A stretch of DNA of 13,564 nucleotides, from positions 1 through 13,564 of the forward strand of contig JAJXUC010000102.1 of NCBI GenBank assembly GCA_021783435.1. Direction: 5' to 3'. This document shows positions 7,175 to 13,564 of this stretch, piece after piece (the stretch's first letter is position 1; every line of letters starts with the position of its first letter). Position numbers and translations under genes: made by a program. The notes under the pieces were generated by a model. That model searched no databases, was not told where the DNA came from, and saw only the letters and a program-made list of their open reading frames with translations. This DNA is from Pseudomonadota bacterium. GTDB lineage: Bacteria; Pseudomonadota; Gammaproteobacteria; Burkholderiales; Burkholderiaceae.

Positions 7175-7785
7175 AATCCGCAAGCAAAGGGACGGTTTAT
7201 GTCATCGACGACGACGAGGCCGTACGCGATTCACTGCAATGGCTGCTCGAGGGCAACGACTACCGGGTACGGTGCTTCGAATCGGCAGAAACCTTCCTCA
7301 CGCGCTTCGATCCGCGCGAAGCGGCATGCCTGATCGTCGATGTCCGCATGCCGGGCATGAGCGGCCTGGAACTGCAAGACCGGCTCATCCAGCGCGGGGT
7401 GGCCATGCCTCTGGCCTTCATCACGGGCCATGGCGATGTGCCGATGGCGGTCACGACGATGAAGAAAGGCGCGGTGGATTTCATCGAGAAACCTTTCAAT
7501 GAAAACCTGCTCCGCGATCTGGTCGACCGCATGCTGCAAAAAGCCCGCATCGACCTCGAGGAACACGCCCAGAACGCCAACCGCGAAGCCTTGCTGGGCA
7601 AGCTGACCAGCCGCGAATCGCAGGTTCTCGAGCGCATCGTCGCTGGACGGTTGAACAAGCAAATCGCCGACGATCTCAATATCAGCATCAAGACGGTGGA
7701 GGCGCACCGCGCCAACATCATGGAAAAACTCGGCACCAACACCGTGGCCGACTTGCTCAAGATCGCCCTGGGCGCCAATAAATAG
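7171..7785 (+). CDS. FixJ-family response regulator with LuxR-type DNA-binding domain
   Basis: The 204-residue partner of the upstream kinase has a receiver domain (about 7-125) with acidic pocket Asp13-Asp15, phosphoacceptor Asp57 in LIVDVRMPGMSG, Thr85 and Lys107 (EKPF). A LuxR/GerE helix-turn-helix follows (about 145-200, LTSRESQVLERI to SIKTVEAHRANIMEKL). The start ATG shares bases 7171-7174 with the kinase stop (ATGA), there is no Shine-Dalgarno sequence, and translation is probably coupled. In the family, phosphorylation relieves receiver inhibition and lets the dimer bind and activate target promoters. Targets are not shown by the sequence; the divergent aceE promoter is a natural candidate. 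Symbols such as fixJ would imply nitrogen-fixation control that nothing here supports. Confidence 0.95.
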   Translation: MKSASKGTVYVIDDDEAVRDSLQWLLEGNDYRVRCFESAETFLTRFDPREAACLIVDVRMPGMSGLELQDRLIQRGVAMPLAFITGHGDVPMAVTTMKKGAVDFIEKPFNENLLRDLVDRMLQKARIDLEEHAQNANREALLGKLTSRESQVLERIVAGRLNKQIADDLNISIKTVEAHRANIMEKLGTNTVADLLKIALGANK

Positions 7786-7872
7786 CTTGGCGGCCTCGGC
7801 GCGCACCTTCGTCGGCTTCAGCCCGCACGGCGCCGTTGCGGTCGTGCGCATTCCCGCTCTTCTCCACACTCC

Positions 7873-8721
7873 ATGACCGCTCAACGCATCGATGGCAAGG
7901 CCCTGGCCGCACAGGTCCGCAGCGAAGTGGCTGTCCGCGCCGCCGCGCTCACCGCCGCCGGCCGGCAACCCGCGCTGGCCGTCATTCTGGTCGGCGCCGA
8001 TCCTGCCAGCCAGGTTTATGTCCGGAACAAGGTGTCGGCCTGCGAACAGGCAGGGCTGCGTTCCGTCCTCGAAACCTACGGCGCGGAACTGCGCGAAGCC
8101 GAACTGCTCGCCCGCATCCACACGATGAACCAGGACGACGCCATACACGGCATCCTGGTGCAACTGCCGCTGCCGCCCCATATCGACGCCCAGCGCGTGA
8201 TCGAGGCCATTTCCCCGCGCAAGGACGTCGATGGCTTCCATGTCGCCAGTGCCGGCGCCCTGATGGTGGGCCAACCTGGTTTTCGCCCCTGTACGCCGCT
8301 GGGCTGCATGCGCATGCTCGAGCACATCGGCATGGGCAAACTACGTGGCAAGCACGCCGTGGTGGTGGGCCGCTCGAACATCGTGGGCAAGCCGATGGCG
8401 CTGATGCTGCTGGCGGCAGACGCCACCGTCACCATCGCCCACAGTGGCACCCCGGACCTTGCCGCCACTTGCCGCCACGCCGATGTGCTCGTGGCCGCCG
8501 TGGGGCGCCCGCGCATGATCACCGGCAGCATGATCAAACCCGGGGCCGTGGTGATCGACGTCGGCATCAACCGACTTCCGGACGGCAGCCTGTGCGGGGA
8601 CGTGGACTTCGAATCCGCGCAGGATGTGGCCGGCTGGATCACCCCCGTGCCCGGCGGCGTCGGCCCGATGACCATCGCCATGCTGCTGGCCAATACCGTG
8701 CAAGCCTGCGCGCAAGGCTGA
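7873..8721 (+). CDS. folD: Bifunctional methylenetetrahydrofolate dehydrogenase / methenyltetrahydrofolate cyclohydrolase
   Basis: FolD interconverts 5,10-methylene-, 5,10-methenyl- and 10-formyl-tetrahydrofolate in the cytoplasm with NADP(H), feeding purine and formyl-methionine synthesis. At 282 residues it is of normal length. Key residues are in place: Tyr49 and catalytic Lys53 in [13 protein letters not shown], Gln97 in VQLPLPP, Asp120 in KDVDGF, the FRPCTPLG signature, the Rossmann motif GRSNIVGKP (166-174) and the C-terminal [10 protein letters not shown] (258-267). It starts 87 bases after the response regulator. No Shine-Dalgarno sequence and no clear promoter are visible in that gap, so it may be read through from the two-component genes. 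prlC follows after 14 bases. Confidence 0.98.
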   Translation: MTAQRIDGKALAAQVRSEVAVRAAALTAAGRQPALAVILVGADPASQVYVRNKVSACEQAGLRSVLETYGAELREAELLARIHTMNQDDAIHGILVQLPLPPHIDAQRVIEAISPRKDVDGFHVASAGALMVGQPGFRPCTPLGCMRMLEHIGMGKLRGKHAVVVGRSNIVGKPMALMLLAADATVTIAHSGTPDLAATCRHADVLVAAVGRPRMITGSMIKPGAVVIDVGINRLPDGSLCGDVDFESAQDVAGWITPVPGGVGPMTIAMLLANTVQACAQG

Positions 8722-8735
8722 GGAGCTTCATCAAC

Positions 8736-10847
8736 ATGTCCGCCCAAGACCACGCCCAACCGGCCCCGGATGCCGTTTTGCCCGGACAGACCGTGAAGCA
8801 CAACCCACTCCTCGATTTTTCCGGCTTGCCCGACTATGCCCAGGTGCGGCCCGAGCATGTGCAGCCGGCCATCAGCCAACTCATCGCCGAGGCACGTCAA
8901 GCTCTGGCGCAAGCCACCGATCCCTCCACGCCGGCCCGTTGGGAAACGGTGGTGGATCCGCTCAGCGTCGCCACCGAGCGGCTGTCTCGGGCCTGGGGCA
9001 TGGCCAGTCACCTCAATGCCGTGGCGGACACTCCCGCGCTGCGCGAAGCTTTCAACGCCGCCTTGCCGGAGATCACGGAATTCTGGACCGAGCTCGGTGC
9101 CGACGCGCGCCTCTACGCCCAATACAAGCGGCTGCACGCAAGCTTGGCCTTCACCGCGCTCAGCCCTACCCGCCAACGCATCATCGAACACGCGCTGCGG
9201 GACTTCCGCCTGGGGGGCGCGGAACTGCAAGGCGCAGATCGTCAGCGTTATGCGCAAATCCAGGAGCGCAGCGCGGCCCTCGCCCAACGCTTTTCCGAAA
9301 ACCTGCTCGACGCGACCAATGCCTTCACACTTCACGCCCAAGCGGATGCCGTGACCGGCATTCCGGACGACGTCCTCCACACCGCGCAGGACGAGGCCGC
9401 CAAGGCCGGCAAACCCGGCTTCCTTTTCACGCTCCATCAGCCTTGCTATTTCCCGGTCATGCAGTATGCGCAGGACCGCACCCTGCGCGAGCGCATGTAC
9501 CGCGCCTACGTTTCCCGCGCCAGCGAATTGGGCGATCCGGCGCTCGACAATTCGCCGGTCATGGCCGAACTTCTTCAATTGCGCGACGAGGAGGCCCGGC
9601 TGCTGGGCTTTGCCAACTTCGCCGAACTGTCGCTCGAACCCAAGATGGCGGACAGCCCCGAAGCGGTGGAGAAATTCCTGCTGGACCTGGCCAGGCGTGC
9701 GCGCCCATATGCGGAACGCGACCTGCGGGATCTGCGCAGCTTTGCCGCGGAACATCTGGGTCTGCCCGAACTGGCCGCCTGGGACATCGCATATGCCTCG
9801 GAGCGCCTGCGTGAGGCCCGCTATGCCTATTCCGAGCAGGAGGTGAGGCAGTATTTCACCGAACCCCAGGTGCTCGCCGGCCTGTTCGACCTGGTGCAGA
9901 CCTTGTTCGGCATCCGCATCCGCGAGGACGATGCCTCGTCAGGCGGAGCATGGCATCCGGAGGTTGCCCTTTGGCGTGTGGAGAACCAACAAGGCGAATT
10001 GATCGGCCAGTTCTACACCGACCTGCACGCCCGTCCCGGCAAGCGCTCCGGGGCATGGATGGACGACGCCCGCGCGCGCTGGTTGCGTCCCGGCAGACAT
10101 CTGCAAACCCCGATCGCCCTTCTGACCTGCAATTTCGCTGCCCCCGTCGACGGCAAACCGGCGTTGCTCACGCACGATGACGTGCAGACCTTGTTCCATG
10201 AATTCGGCCATGGCCTGCACCACTTGCTCACGCAAGTGGACGATCTCTCCGCCTCGGGGATTTCGGGCGTCGAATGGGATGCCGTGGAATTGCCCAGCCA
10301 GTTCATGGAGAATTTCTGCTGGGAATGGGATGTGCTGCAGCGCCTGACGCGCCATGTCGACAGTGCGGAAACGCTGCCACGCACACTGTTCGAGCGCATG
10401 CTCTCCGCGCGCAATTTCCAGGCCGGGCTGCAGACCCTACGTCAGATCGAGTTCTCGCTGTTCGACTTGCGCCTGCACCACGGACTACGGACATTCACAC
10501 CCCAGGCCGTGGCCGAAACGGCGAGAATGACGCGCGACGAAGTCGCTGTCTTGTTTCCGCCCGACTTCTACCGGTTCCAGCATAGTTTTTCGCATATCTT
10601 CGCCGGTGGCTATGCTGCGGGGTATTACAGTTACAAATGGGCCGAAGTGCTGTCGGCTGACGCCTACGCGCATTTCGAAGAGCATGGTGTGCTCGACCCC
10701 GAAACCGGCAAACGTTTCCGCGACGAAATCCTTGCGCGAGGCAGCAGCCGTGCGGCGCTCGAGTCGTTCCGGGCCTTCCGCGGACGCGACCCCCAAATCG
10801 ACGCTCTGCTGCGCCACCAAGGCATGAGCGAAACGACTCGAACCTGA
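8736..10847 (+). CDS. prlC: Oligopeptidase A, M3-family zinc metallopeptidase
   Basis: Cytoplasmic thimet-type oligopeptidase that degrades short peptides, including cleaved signal peptides in E. coli. The 703-residue protein has the zinc motif HEFGH (His488, Glu489, His492) and the third ligand Glu518 in WDAVELPSQ, with the helical M3 fold on both sides (C-terminal part with FYRFQHSFSHIFAGGYAAGYYSY as about 20 conserved-looking residues). E. coli PrlC is about 680 residues; the extra length is mainly an N-terminal extension of about 20 residues. I start it at 8736 (MSAQDHAQ), with AGGAG ten bases upstream overlapping the folD stop. The same frame is open much further upstream but overlaps folD and is not coding. 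It is probably cotranscribed with folD, and the next gene starts 34 bases later. Confidence 0.97.
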   Translation: MSAQDHAQPAPDAVLPGQTVKHNPLLDFSGLPDYAQVRPEHVQPAISQLIAEARQALAQATDPSTPARWETVVDPLSVATERLSRAWGMASHLNAVADTPALREAFNAALPEITEFWTELGADARLYAQYKRLHASLAFTALSPTRQRIIEHALRDFRLGGAELQGADRQRYAQIQERSAALAQRFSENLLDATNAFTLHAQADAVTGIPDDVLHTAQDEAAKAGKPGFLFTLHQPCYFPVMQYAQDRTLRERMYRAYVSRASELGDPALDNSPVMAELLQLRDEEARLLGFANFAELSLEPKMADSPEAVEKFLLDLARRARPYAERDLRDLRSFAAEHLGLPELAAWDIAYASERLREARYAYSEQEVRQYFTEPQVLAGLFDLVQTLFGIRIREDDASSGGAWHPEVALWRVENQQGELIGQFYTDLHARPGKRSGAWMDDARARWLRPGRHLQTPIALLTCNFAAPVDGKPALLTHDDVQTLFHEFGHGLHHLLTQVDDLSASGISGVEWDAVELPSQFMENFCWEWDVLQRLTRHVDSAETLPRTLFERMLSARNFQAGLQTLRQIEFSLFDLRLHHGLRTFTPQAVAETARMTRDEVAVLFPPDFYRFQHSFSHIFAGGYAAGYYSYKWAEVLSADAYAHFEEHGVLDPETGKRFRDEILARGSSRAALESFRAFRGRDPQIDALLRHQGMSETTRT

Positions 10848-10881
10848 CCGGCCTCTTTTCCGATTCTGGAGCAAGCCCATC

Positions 10882-11526
10882 ATGACCCCACGTCCAGTCT
10901 TTCTTGCGACCGCTCTGGCCATCCTGCTGGCCTCGCCAGCCTGGGCGCTCTACAAGATCGTCGGACCCGATGGGCAAATCACCTTTACCGACATCCCTCC
11001 CAGCAGGCCCGGGCGTGAAGTCCAGCGCCTCGGCGCAATGCCGGAGCAGGTACGGCCCGGCCAAGGCGCCAGCCAGGTTCCTGCCGACCTGGTGCCCATC
11101 GTGCGCAAATACCCCGTGGTGATTTACACAACGCCGCAATGCCCGGCTTGCGAAGACGGGATCAAACTGCTGCAGCAGCGTGGCATCCCCTACACCGACA
11201 AAAGCATCTCGACGGCTGCCGACATCGCCGCCTACAAGCAGATCAGCCAGGGTTCGGAGAAGTTGCCGCTGCTGACCGTGGCGGGGGTTCGTCTGCCCGT
11301 CGGCTACGACCAGGCCGCCTGGAACCAGGCGCTGACTGCCGCAGGGTATCCGCATCAGTCCCGCCTACCGAAGGACTACAGATTCGGGACGGCGGAACCA
11401 CTCGTACCGGCACCGGCCCCGAAAGCCCCTCAAGCGGCCGGCAAAGCCAGTGCACCGGACCAACTACCTGCGGTTCCTGTCCTCCCGCCGCACAACCCGA
11501 ACGCACCTCCGGGCTTTCAATTTTGA
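10882..11526 (+). CDS. Secreted DUF4124-glutaredoxin hybrid protein
   Basis: The 214-residue protein begins with a signal peptide (about 1-22, hydrophobic core ending AWA). A DUF4124 segment follows (about 23-50, LYKIVGPDGQITFTDIPP). The glutaredoxin/thioredoxin-like domain (about 76-155) has the redox motif CPAC (Cys87, Cys90) and a probable cis-proline, Pro129, in KLPLLTVAG. An Ala/Pro-rich tail ends in PGFQF. The signal peptide implies export, so it probably acts on disulfides or metal in the periplasm rather than with cytoplasmic glutathione; that role is inference. Start at 10882 has GGAG ten bases upstream. It lies 34 bases after prlC and may share its transcript, and it converges on rpiA. 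No gene symbol is known to me. Confidence 0.88.
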   Translation: MTPRPVFLATALAILLASPAWALYKIVGPDGQITFTDIPPSRPGREVQRLGAMPEQVRPGQGASQVPADLVPIVRKYPVVIYTTPQCPACEDGIKLLQQRGIPYTDKSISTAADIAAYKQISQGSEKLPLLTVAGVRLPVGYDQAAWNQALTAAGYPHQSRLPKDYRFGTAEPLVPAPAPKAPQAAGKASAPDQLPAVPVLPPHNPNAPPGFQF

Positions 11527-11578
11527 GTTTGCGTGCAGACACGCCACCGGTGCGCGCGACGCTGCCCGCACGCATGCT

Positions 11579-12241
11579 TCAGAGATAGGCGTGCTCCTGC
11601 ACACCGCCGGGAGTGCCGACCAGCGCCACATCGGCTCCGCGATGCGCGAAAAGCCCCACCGTCACCACGCCTGGAATCTGGTTGATGGACGTTTCGAGTT
11701 CGCGCGGCCGGGAGATGGTCAGGCCATGCACATCCAGGATGATGTTGCCGTTGTCGGTGAGGTAGTCCTTGCGCAGGCGGGGATCGCCTCCCAGCGCGCG
11801 CAAGCGCCTTGCCACGAGCTCGCGCGCCATCGGCACGACCTCCACGGGCAAGGGAAACTTGCCGAGGGTGGAAACCAGTTTGGACGCATCGACGATGCAG
11901 ACAAAGCGATCGGCCGCCTCAGCGATGATCTTCTCGCGCGTCAGCGCCCCCCCGCCGCCCTTGATCATCGCGCCTGAAGCGTCGATTTCATCGGCCCCAT
12001 CGACATAGACCGGAATACGATCGACATCGTTCAGGTCCAGGACTGCGATCCCATGCGCTTTCAGTCGTTCGGTACTACGCTCCGAACTGGACACCGCACC
12101 CCGCACCTTGTGCTTGATGGTTGCCAAGGCGTCGATAAAAAAATTCACGGTCGAGCCGGTACCGACGCCGATAATCTGATCTTGTGGAATCTGGCGCAAT
12201 GCGGCTTGCGCCACTGCCTGCTTGAGTTCGTCCTGCGTCAT
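11579..12241 (-). CDS. rpiA: Ribose-5-phosphate isomerase A
   Basis: RpiA interconverts ribose 5-phosphate and ribulose 5-phosphate in the non-oxidative pentose phosphate pathway. The 220-residue protein matches E. coli RpiA in length and residue numbering: GTGST (27-31), DGADE (Asp81, Asp84), and [11 protein letters not shown] (Lys94, catalytic Glu103). I start it at 12241 ([10 protein letters not shown]), with AAGG five bases upstream; the open frame continues to 13051 but overlaps pyrD and is not coding. It is convergent with the glutaredoxin-hybrid gene, whose stop is 52 bases away, and divergent from pyrD across 93 bases. It appears to be a single-gene unit with its own promoter. Confidence 0.98.
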   Translation of the reverse strand: MTQDELKQAVAQAALRQIPQDQIIGVGTGSTVNFFIDALATIKHKVRGAVSSSERSTERLKAHGIAVLDLNDVDRIPVYVDGADEIDASGAMIKGGGGALTREKIIAEAADRFVCIVDASKLVSTLGKFPLPVEVVPMARELVARRLRALGGDPRLRKDYLTDNGNIILDVHGLTISRPRELETSINQIPGVVTVGLFAHRGADVALVGTPGGVQEHAYL

Positions 12242-12269
12242 GTCTACCTTCAAGGGTGGGGTGGCCTTT

Positions 12270-12298
12270 ATTATCGCCGCTTGCACAACCGGTGCGAA
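12270..12298 (-). promoter_or_regulatory. Predicted rpiA promoter in the rpiA-pyrD gap
   Basis: On the minus strand, TTCGCA (12298-12293) is followed by a 17-base spacer and GATAAT (12275-12270), a five-of-six match to the -10 consensus. The leader would be about 20 bases. The same short AT patch holds TATTAT (12269-12274) on the plus strand, a possible -10 for pyrD, but I see no good -35 for it. Confidence 0.45.
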
Positions 12299-12334
12299 CA
12301 GCACGCCTCGTGCAGATCCGAACCCTCGCCAGCA

Positions 12335-13366
12335 ATGCCACTCCCTTACGGTTTGATCCGCCCGATTTTGTTCAATCTCGATGCGGAGGCGGCGCACGAC
12401 CTCACGCTGGCGGGCCTGCGCCTGCTGCACCAGACGGGCCTTGCTCTGCTCTACGCGCATGCGCGCGTCCACGACCCGGTGCAATTGCTCGGCTTGAATT
12501 TTCCAAACCGGGTAGGCCTGGCGGCAGGTCTCGACAAGAACGGGGAAGCCATCGACGCGCTGGTGGCCATGGGTTTCGGCTTCATCGAGTTGGGCACCGT
12601 GACGCCGCGCGCCCAGCCCGGGAACCCGAAACCACGCCTGTTCCGCCTGCCACGGGCCCAGGCGTTGATCAATCGCATGGGGTTCAACAACGCCGGAGTC
12701 GATGCCCTCCTTCGCCATGTGCGCCGCAGCCGCCGACAAGTTCCGCTGGGGCTGAACATTGGGAAAAATGCGCGCACCCCCATCGAGCAGGCGCTGGACG
12801 ACTACCGGGCTGGCTTGCAGGCCGTTTATCCCTACGCCGACTATGTGACCATCAACGTCTCGTCGCCCAACACGCAAGGCCTGCGACAGCTGCAAACCGA
12901 TGACGCGCTGGAGGCCTTGTTGCAAGGGCTTGCAAACGAGCGCGCCCGACTCGCGGATGCGCAAGGCAAATCCGTGCCCATGCTGGTGAAGGTGGCGCCC
13001 GACTTGCATGCCGAGCAGATCCACGCCTTGGCCGATGCACTGCAGCGCCACGGCATCGATGGCGTGATCGCCACGAATACAACCACCGCGCGCGCTGCCG
13101 TTGTCGGCTTGCCGTACGCCGACGAGGCAGGCGGACTGAGCGGGGCGCCCTTGCGCGAGCCGTCCACGCAGGTCATCAAACTCCTACGCGCCCGCCTCGG
13201 TGCGGGTTACCCCATCATTGGCGTTGGCGGCATCTTGAGGGCCGAAGACGCGGTCGAAAAAATTCGGGCCGGCGCCGATCTGGTCCAGATCTACACCGGT
13301 CTGATCTATCAAGGACCGAAGCTTGTCGCGGACTGCGCCCAGGCGCTATCGGGCCGAAGCCACTGA
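12335..13366 (+). CDS. pyrD: Dihydroorotate dehydrogenase (quinone), class 2
   Basis: Membrane-associated FMN enzyme that oxidises dihydroorotate to orotate and passes electrons to quinone, the fourth step of pyrimidine synthesis. The 343-residue protein resembles E. coli PyrD (336). It has the class 2 N-terminal helical extension (about 1-45), FMN-site segments [13 protein letters not shown] and [17 protein letters not shown], catalytic Ser177 with Asn174 in INVSSPNT (E. coli Ser175 and Asn172), TNTTTAR, and the phosphate-binding VGGI plus YTGLIYQGP near the end. The start at 12335 ([18 protein letters not shown]) matches the family N-terminus, although no Shine-Dalgarno sequence is seen. 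The frame is open back to 12053 but overlaps rpiA. Confidence 0.98.
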   Translation: MPLPYGLIRPILFNLDAEAAHDLTLAGLRLLHQTGLALLYAHARVHDPVQLLGLNFPNRVGLAAGLDKNGEAIDALVAMGFGFIELGTVTPRAQPGNPKPRLFRLPRAQALINRMGFNNAGVDALLRHVRRSRRQVPLGLNIGKNARTPIEQALDDYRAGLQAVYPYADYVTINVSSPNTQGLRQLQTDDALEALLQGLANERARLADAQGKSVPMLVKVAPDLHAEQIHALADALQRHGIDGVIATNTTTARAAVVGLPYADEAGGLSGAPLREPSTQVIKLLRARLGAGYPIIGVGGILRAEDAVEKIRAGADLVQIYTGLIYQGPKLVADCAQALSGRSH

Positions 13367-13411
13367 ATCTGGGCGGCCGGGAGTCAAAACGGTTGGAGAG
13401 GAAGGGCAGAA

Positions 13412-13436
13412 CATCACCCGGACGAACCGGATGATG
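13412..13436 (-). terminator. Hairpin between the convergent pyrD and right-edge gene, possible terminator
   Basis: A 10-base stem (13412-13421 and 13427-13436) encloses a 5-base loop. As minus-strand RNA all ten positions pair, one of them as G-U; as plus-strand RNA the same position is a C-A mismatch. It begins ten bases after the minus-strand gene's stop, which suits a terminator for that gene, but the following minus-strand sequence (TTCTGCCCTTCC) is only weakly T-rich. Confidence 0.35.
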
Positions 13437-13445
13437 GATGAGGAT

Positions 13446-13564
13446 TTACTTCTGCTTGAGGCGCGTCTTGTTCGCGGTAATGTGCTCGTAGATTTCACGC
13501 GACCGCTGCGACAGCGGCCGACCGAAACCTTCGCGCCAGGGTGATGAGACTTTGACTTGGGGGC
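13446..13564 (-). CDS. C-terminal 38 codons of an unrecognised gene, cut by window edge
   Basis: On the minus strand an open frame enters from the right edge and ends with TAA at 13448-13446. The visible tail begins PQVKVSSPWREGFGRP and ends EHITANKTRLKQK; it is basic and hydrophilic, with no stop codon before the end. It would be convergent with pyrD (80 bases between the stops) and is followed by the hairpin at 13412-13436, both consistent with a real gene end. I do not recognise the family, and 38 codons are too few to exclude chance. Confidence 0.45.
   Translation of the reverse strand, partial: PQVKVSSPWREGFGRPLSQRSREIYEHITANKTRLKQK

Noticed and set aside
7836..8735. Upstream extension of the prlC frame over folD
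   Set aside because: The translation is Arg/His/Pro-rich shadow sequence; AGGAG and family similarity place the prlC start at 8736.
8076..9755. A 559-codon minus-strand frame antisense to folD and prlC
   Set aside because: It crosses the folD-prlC boundary and is antisense to two well-conserved enzymes; no family similarity is seen.
11527..11578. Bidirectional terminator between the glutaredoxin-hybrid gene and rpiA
   Set aside because: TGCGTGC (11530-11536) and GCACGCA (11568-11574) pair, and CACCGGTG lies between them, but the loop is 31 bases and there is no T-tract on either strand, so the evidence is too weak to call.
1..13564. A novel defence, mobile or biosynthetic system
   Set aside because: All long genes belong to recognised housekeeping or regulatory families. 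I found no transposase, integrase, toxin-antitoxin pair, CRISPR repeat or compositional island on either strand.

Overview
The window is a GC-rich stretch of bacterial chromosome made up almost entirely of conserved housekeeping genes. The gene set and protein styles point to a betaproteobacterium of the order Burkholderiales: a homodimeric-type pyruvate dehydrogenase E1, an E2 with one lipoyl domain followed by another lipoyl-bearing gene, a FixL/FixJ-like two-component pair divergent from aceE, a DUF4124-glutaredoxin hybrid, and membrane-type PyrD. A Thiomonas-like genus is possible, but the sequence alone does not settle it. I see no prophage, insertion sequence, CRISPR array, tRNA or rRNA.

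Left part (1-4252, minus strand): the pyruvate dehydrogenase operon, read right to left. aceE (E1) is followed after 30 bases by aceF (E2) and after 18 bases by a gene cut by the window edge. That gene starts with a lipoyl domain and is most likely the E3 subunit (lpdA/pdhL). Its lipoyl coding sequence is identical to the aceF lipoyl sequence over at least 127 bases, including every synonymous site. The aceF linker also contains a 14-bp perfect inverted repeat resembling REP-type 'GAGCCTGTCGAAG' elements.

Centre (4253-7785): a 324-base divergent intergenic region carries a plausible extended -10 promoter for aceE, overlapped by a 9-bp inverted repeat that looks like an operator. Rightwards lie a large membrane sensor histidine kinase and a FixJ-type response regulator, coupled by an ATGA overlap. 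Their position opposite aceE suggests, without proving, a link to central carbon or respiratory control.

Right part (7873-13366): folD (one-carbon metabolism), prlC (M3 oligopeptidase A) and a secreted DUF4124-glutaredoxin protein run rightwards. rpiA (pentose phosphate pathway) is convergent with them and divergent from pyrD (pyrimidine synthesis), with a 93-base gap between rpiA and pyrD. At the right edge the last 38 codons of an unrecognised minus-strand gene face pyrD, with a hairpin between them.

Overall this is an ordinary core region. The points worth a second look are the homogenised lipoyl segments, the REP-like insertion inside aceF, the aceE operator candidate and the uncharacterised two-component system. 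I found no clear evidence of a novel defence or mobile system.
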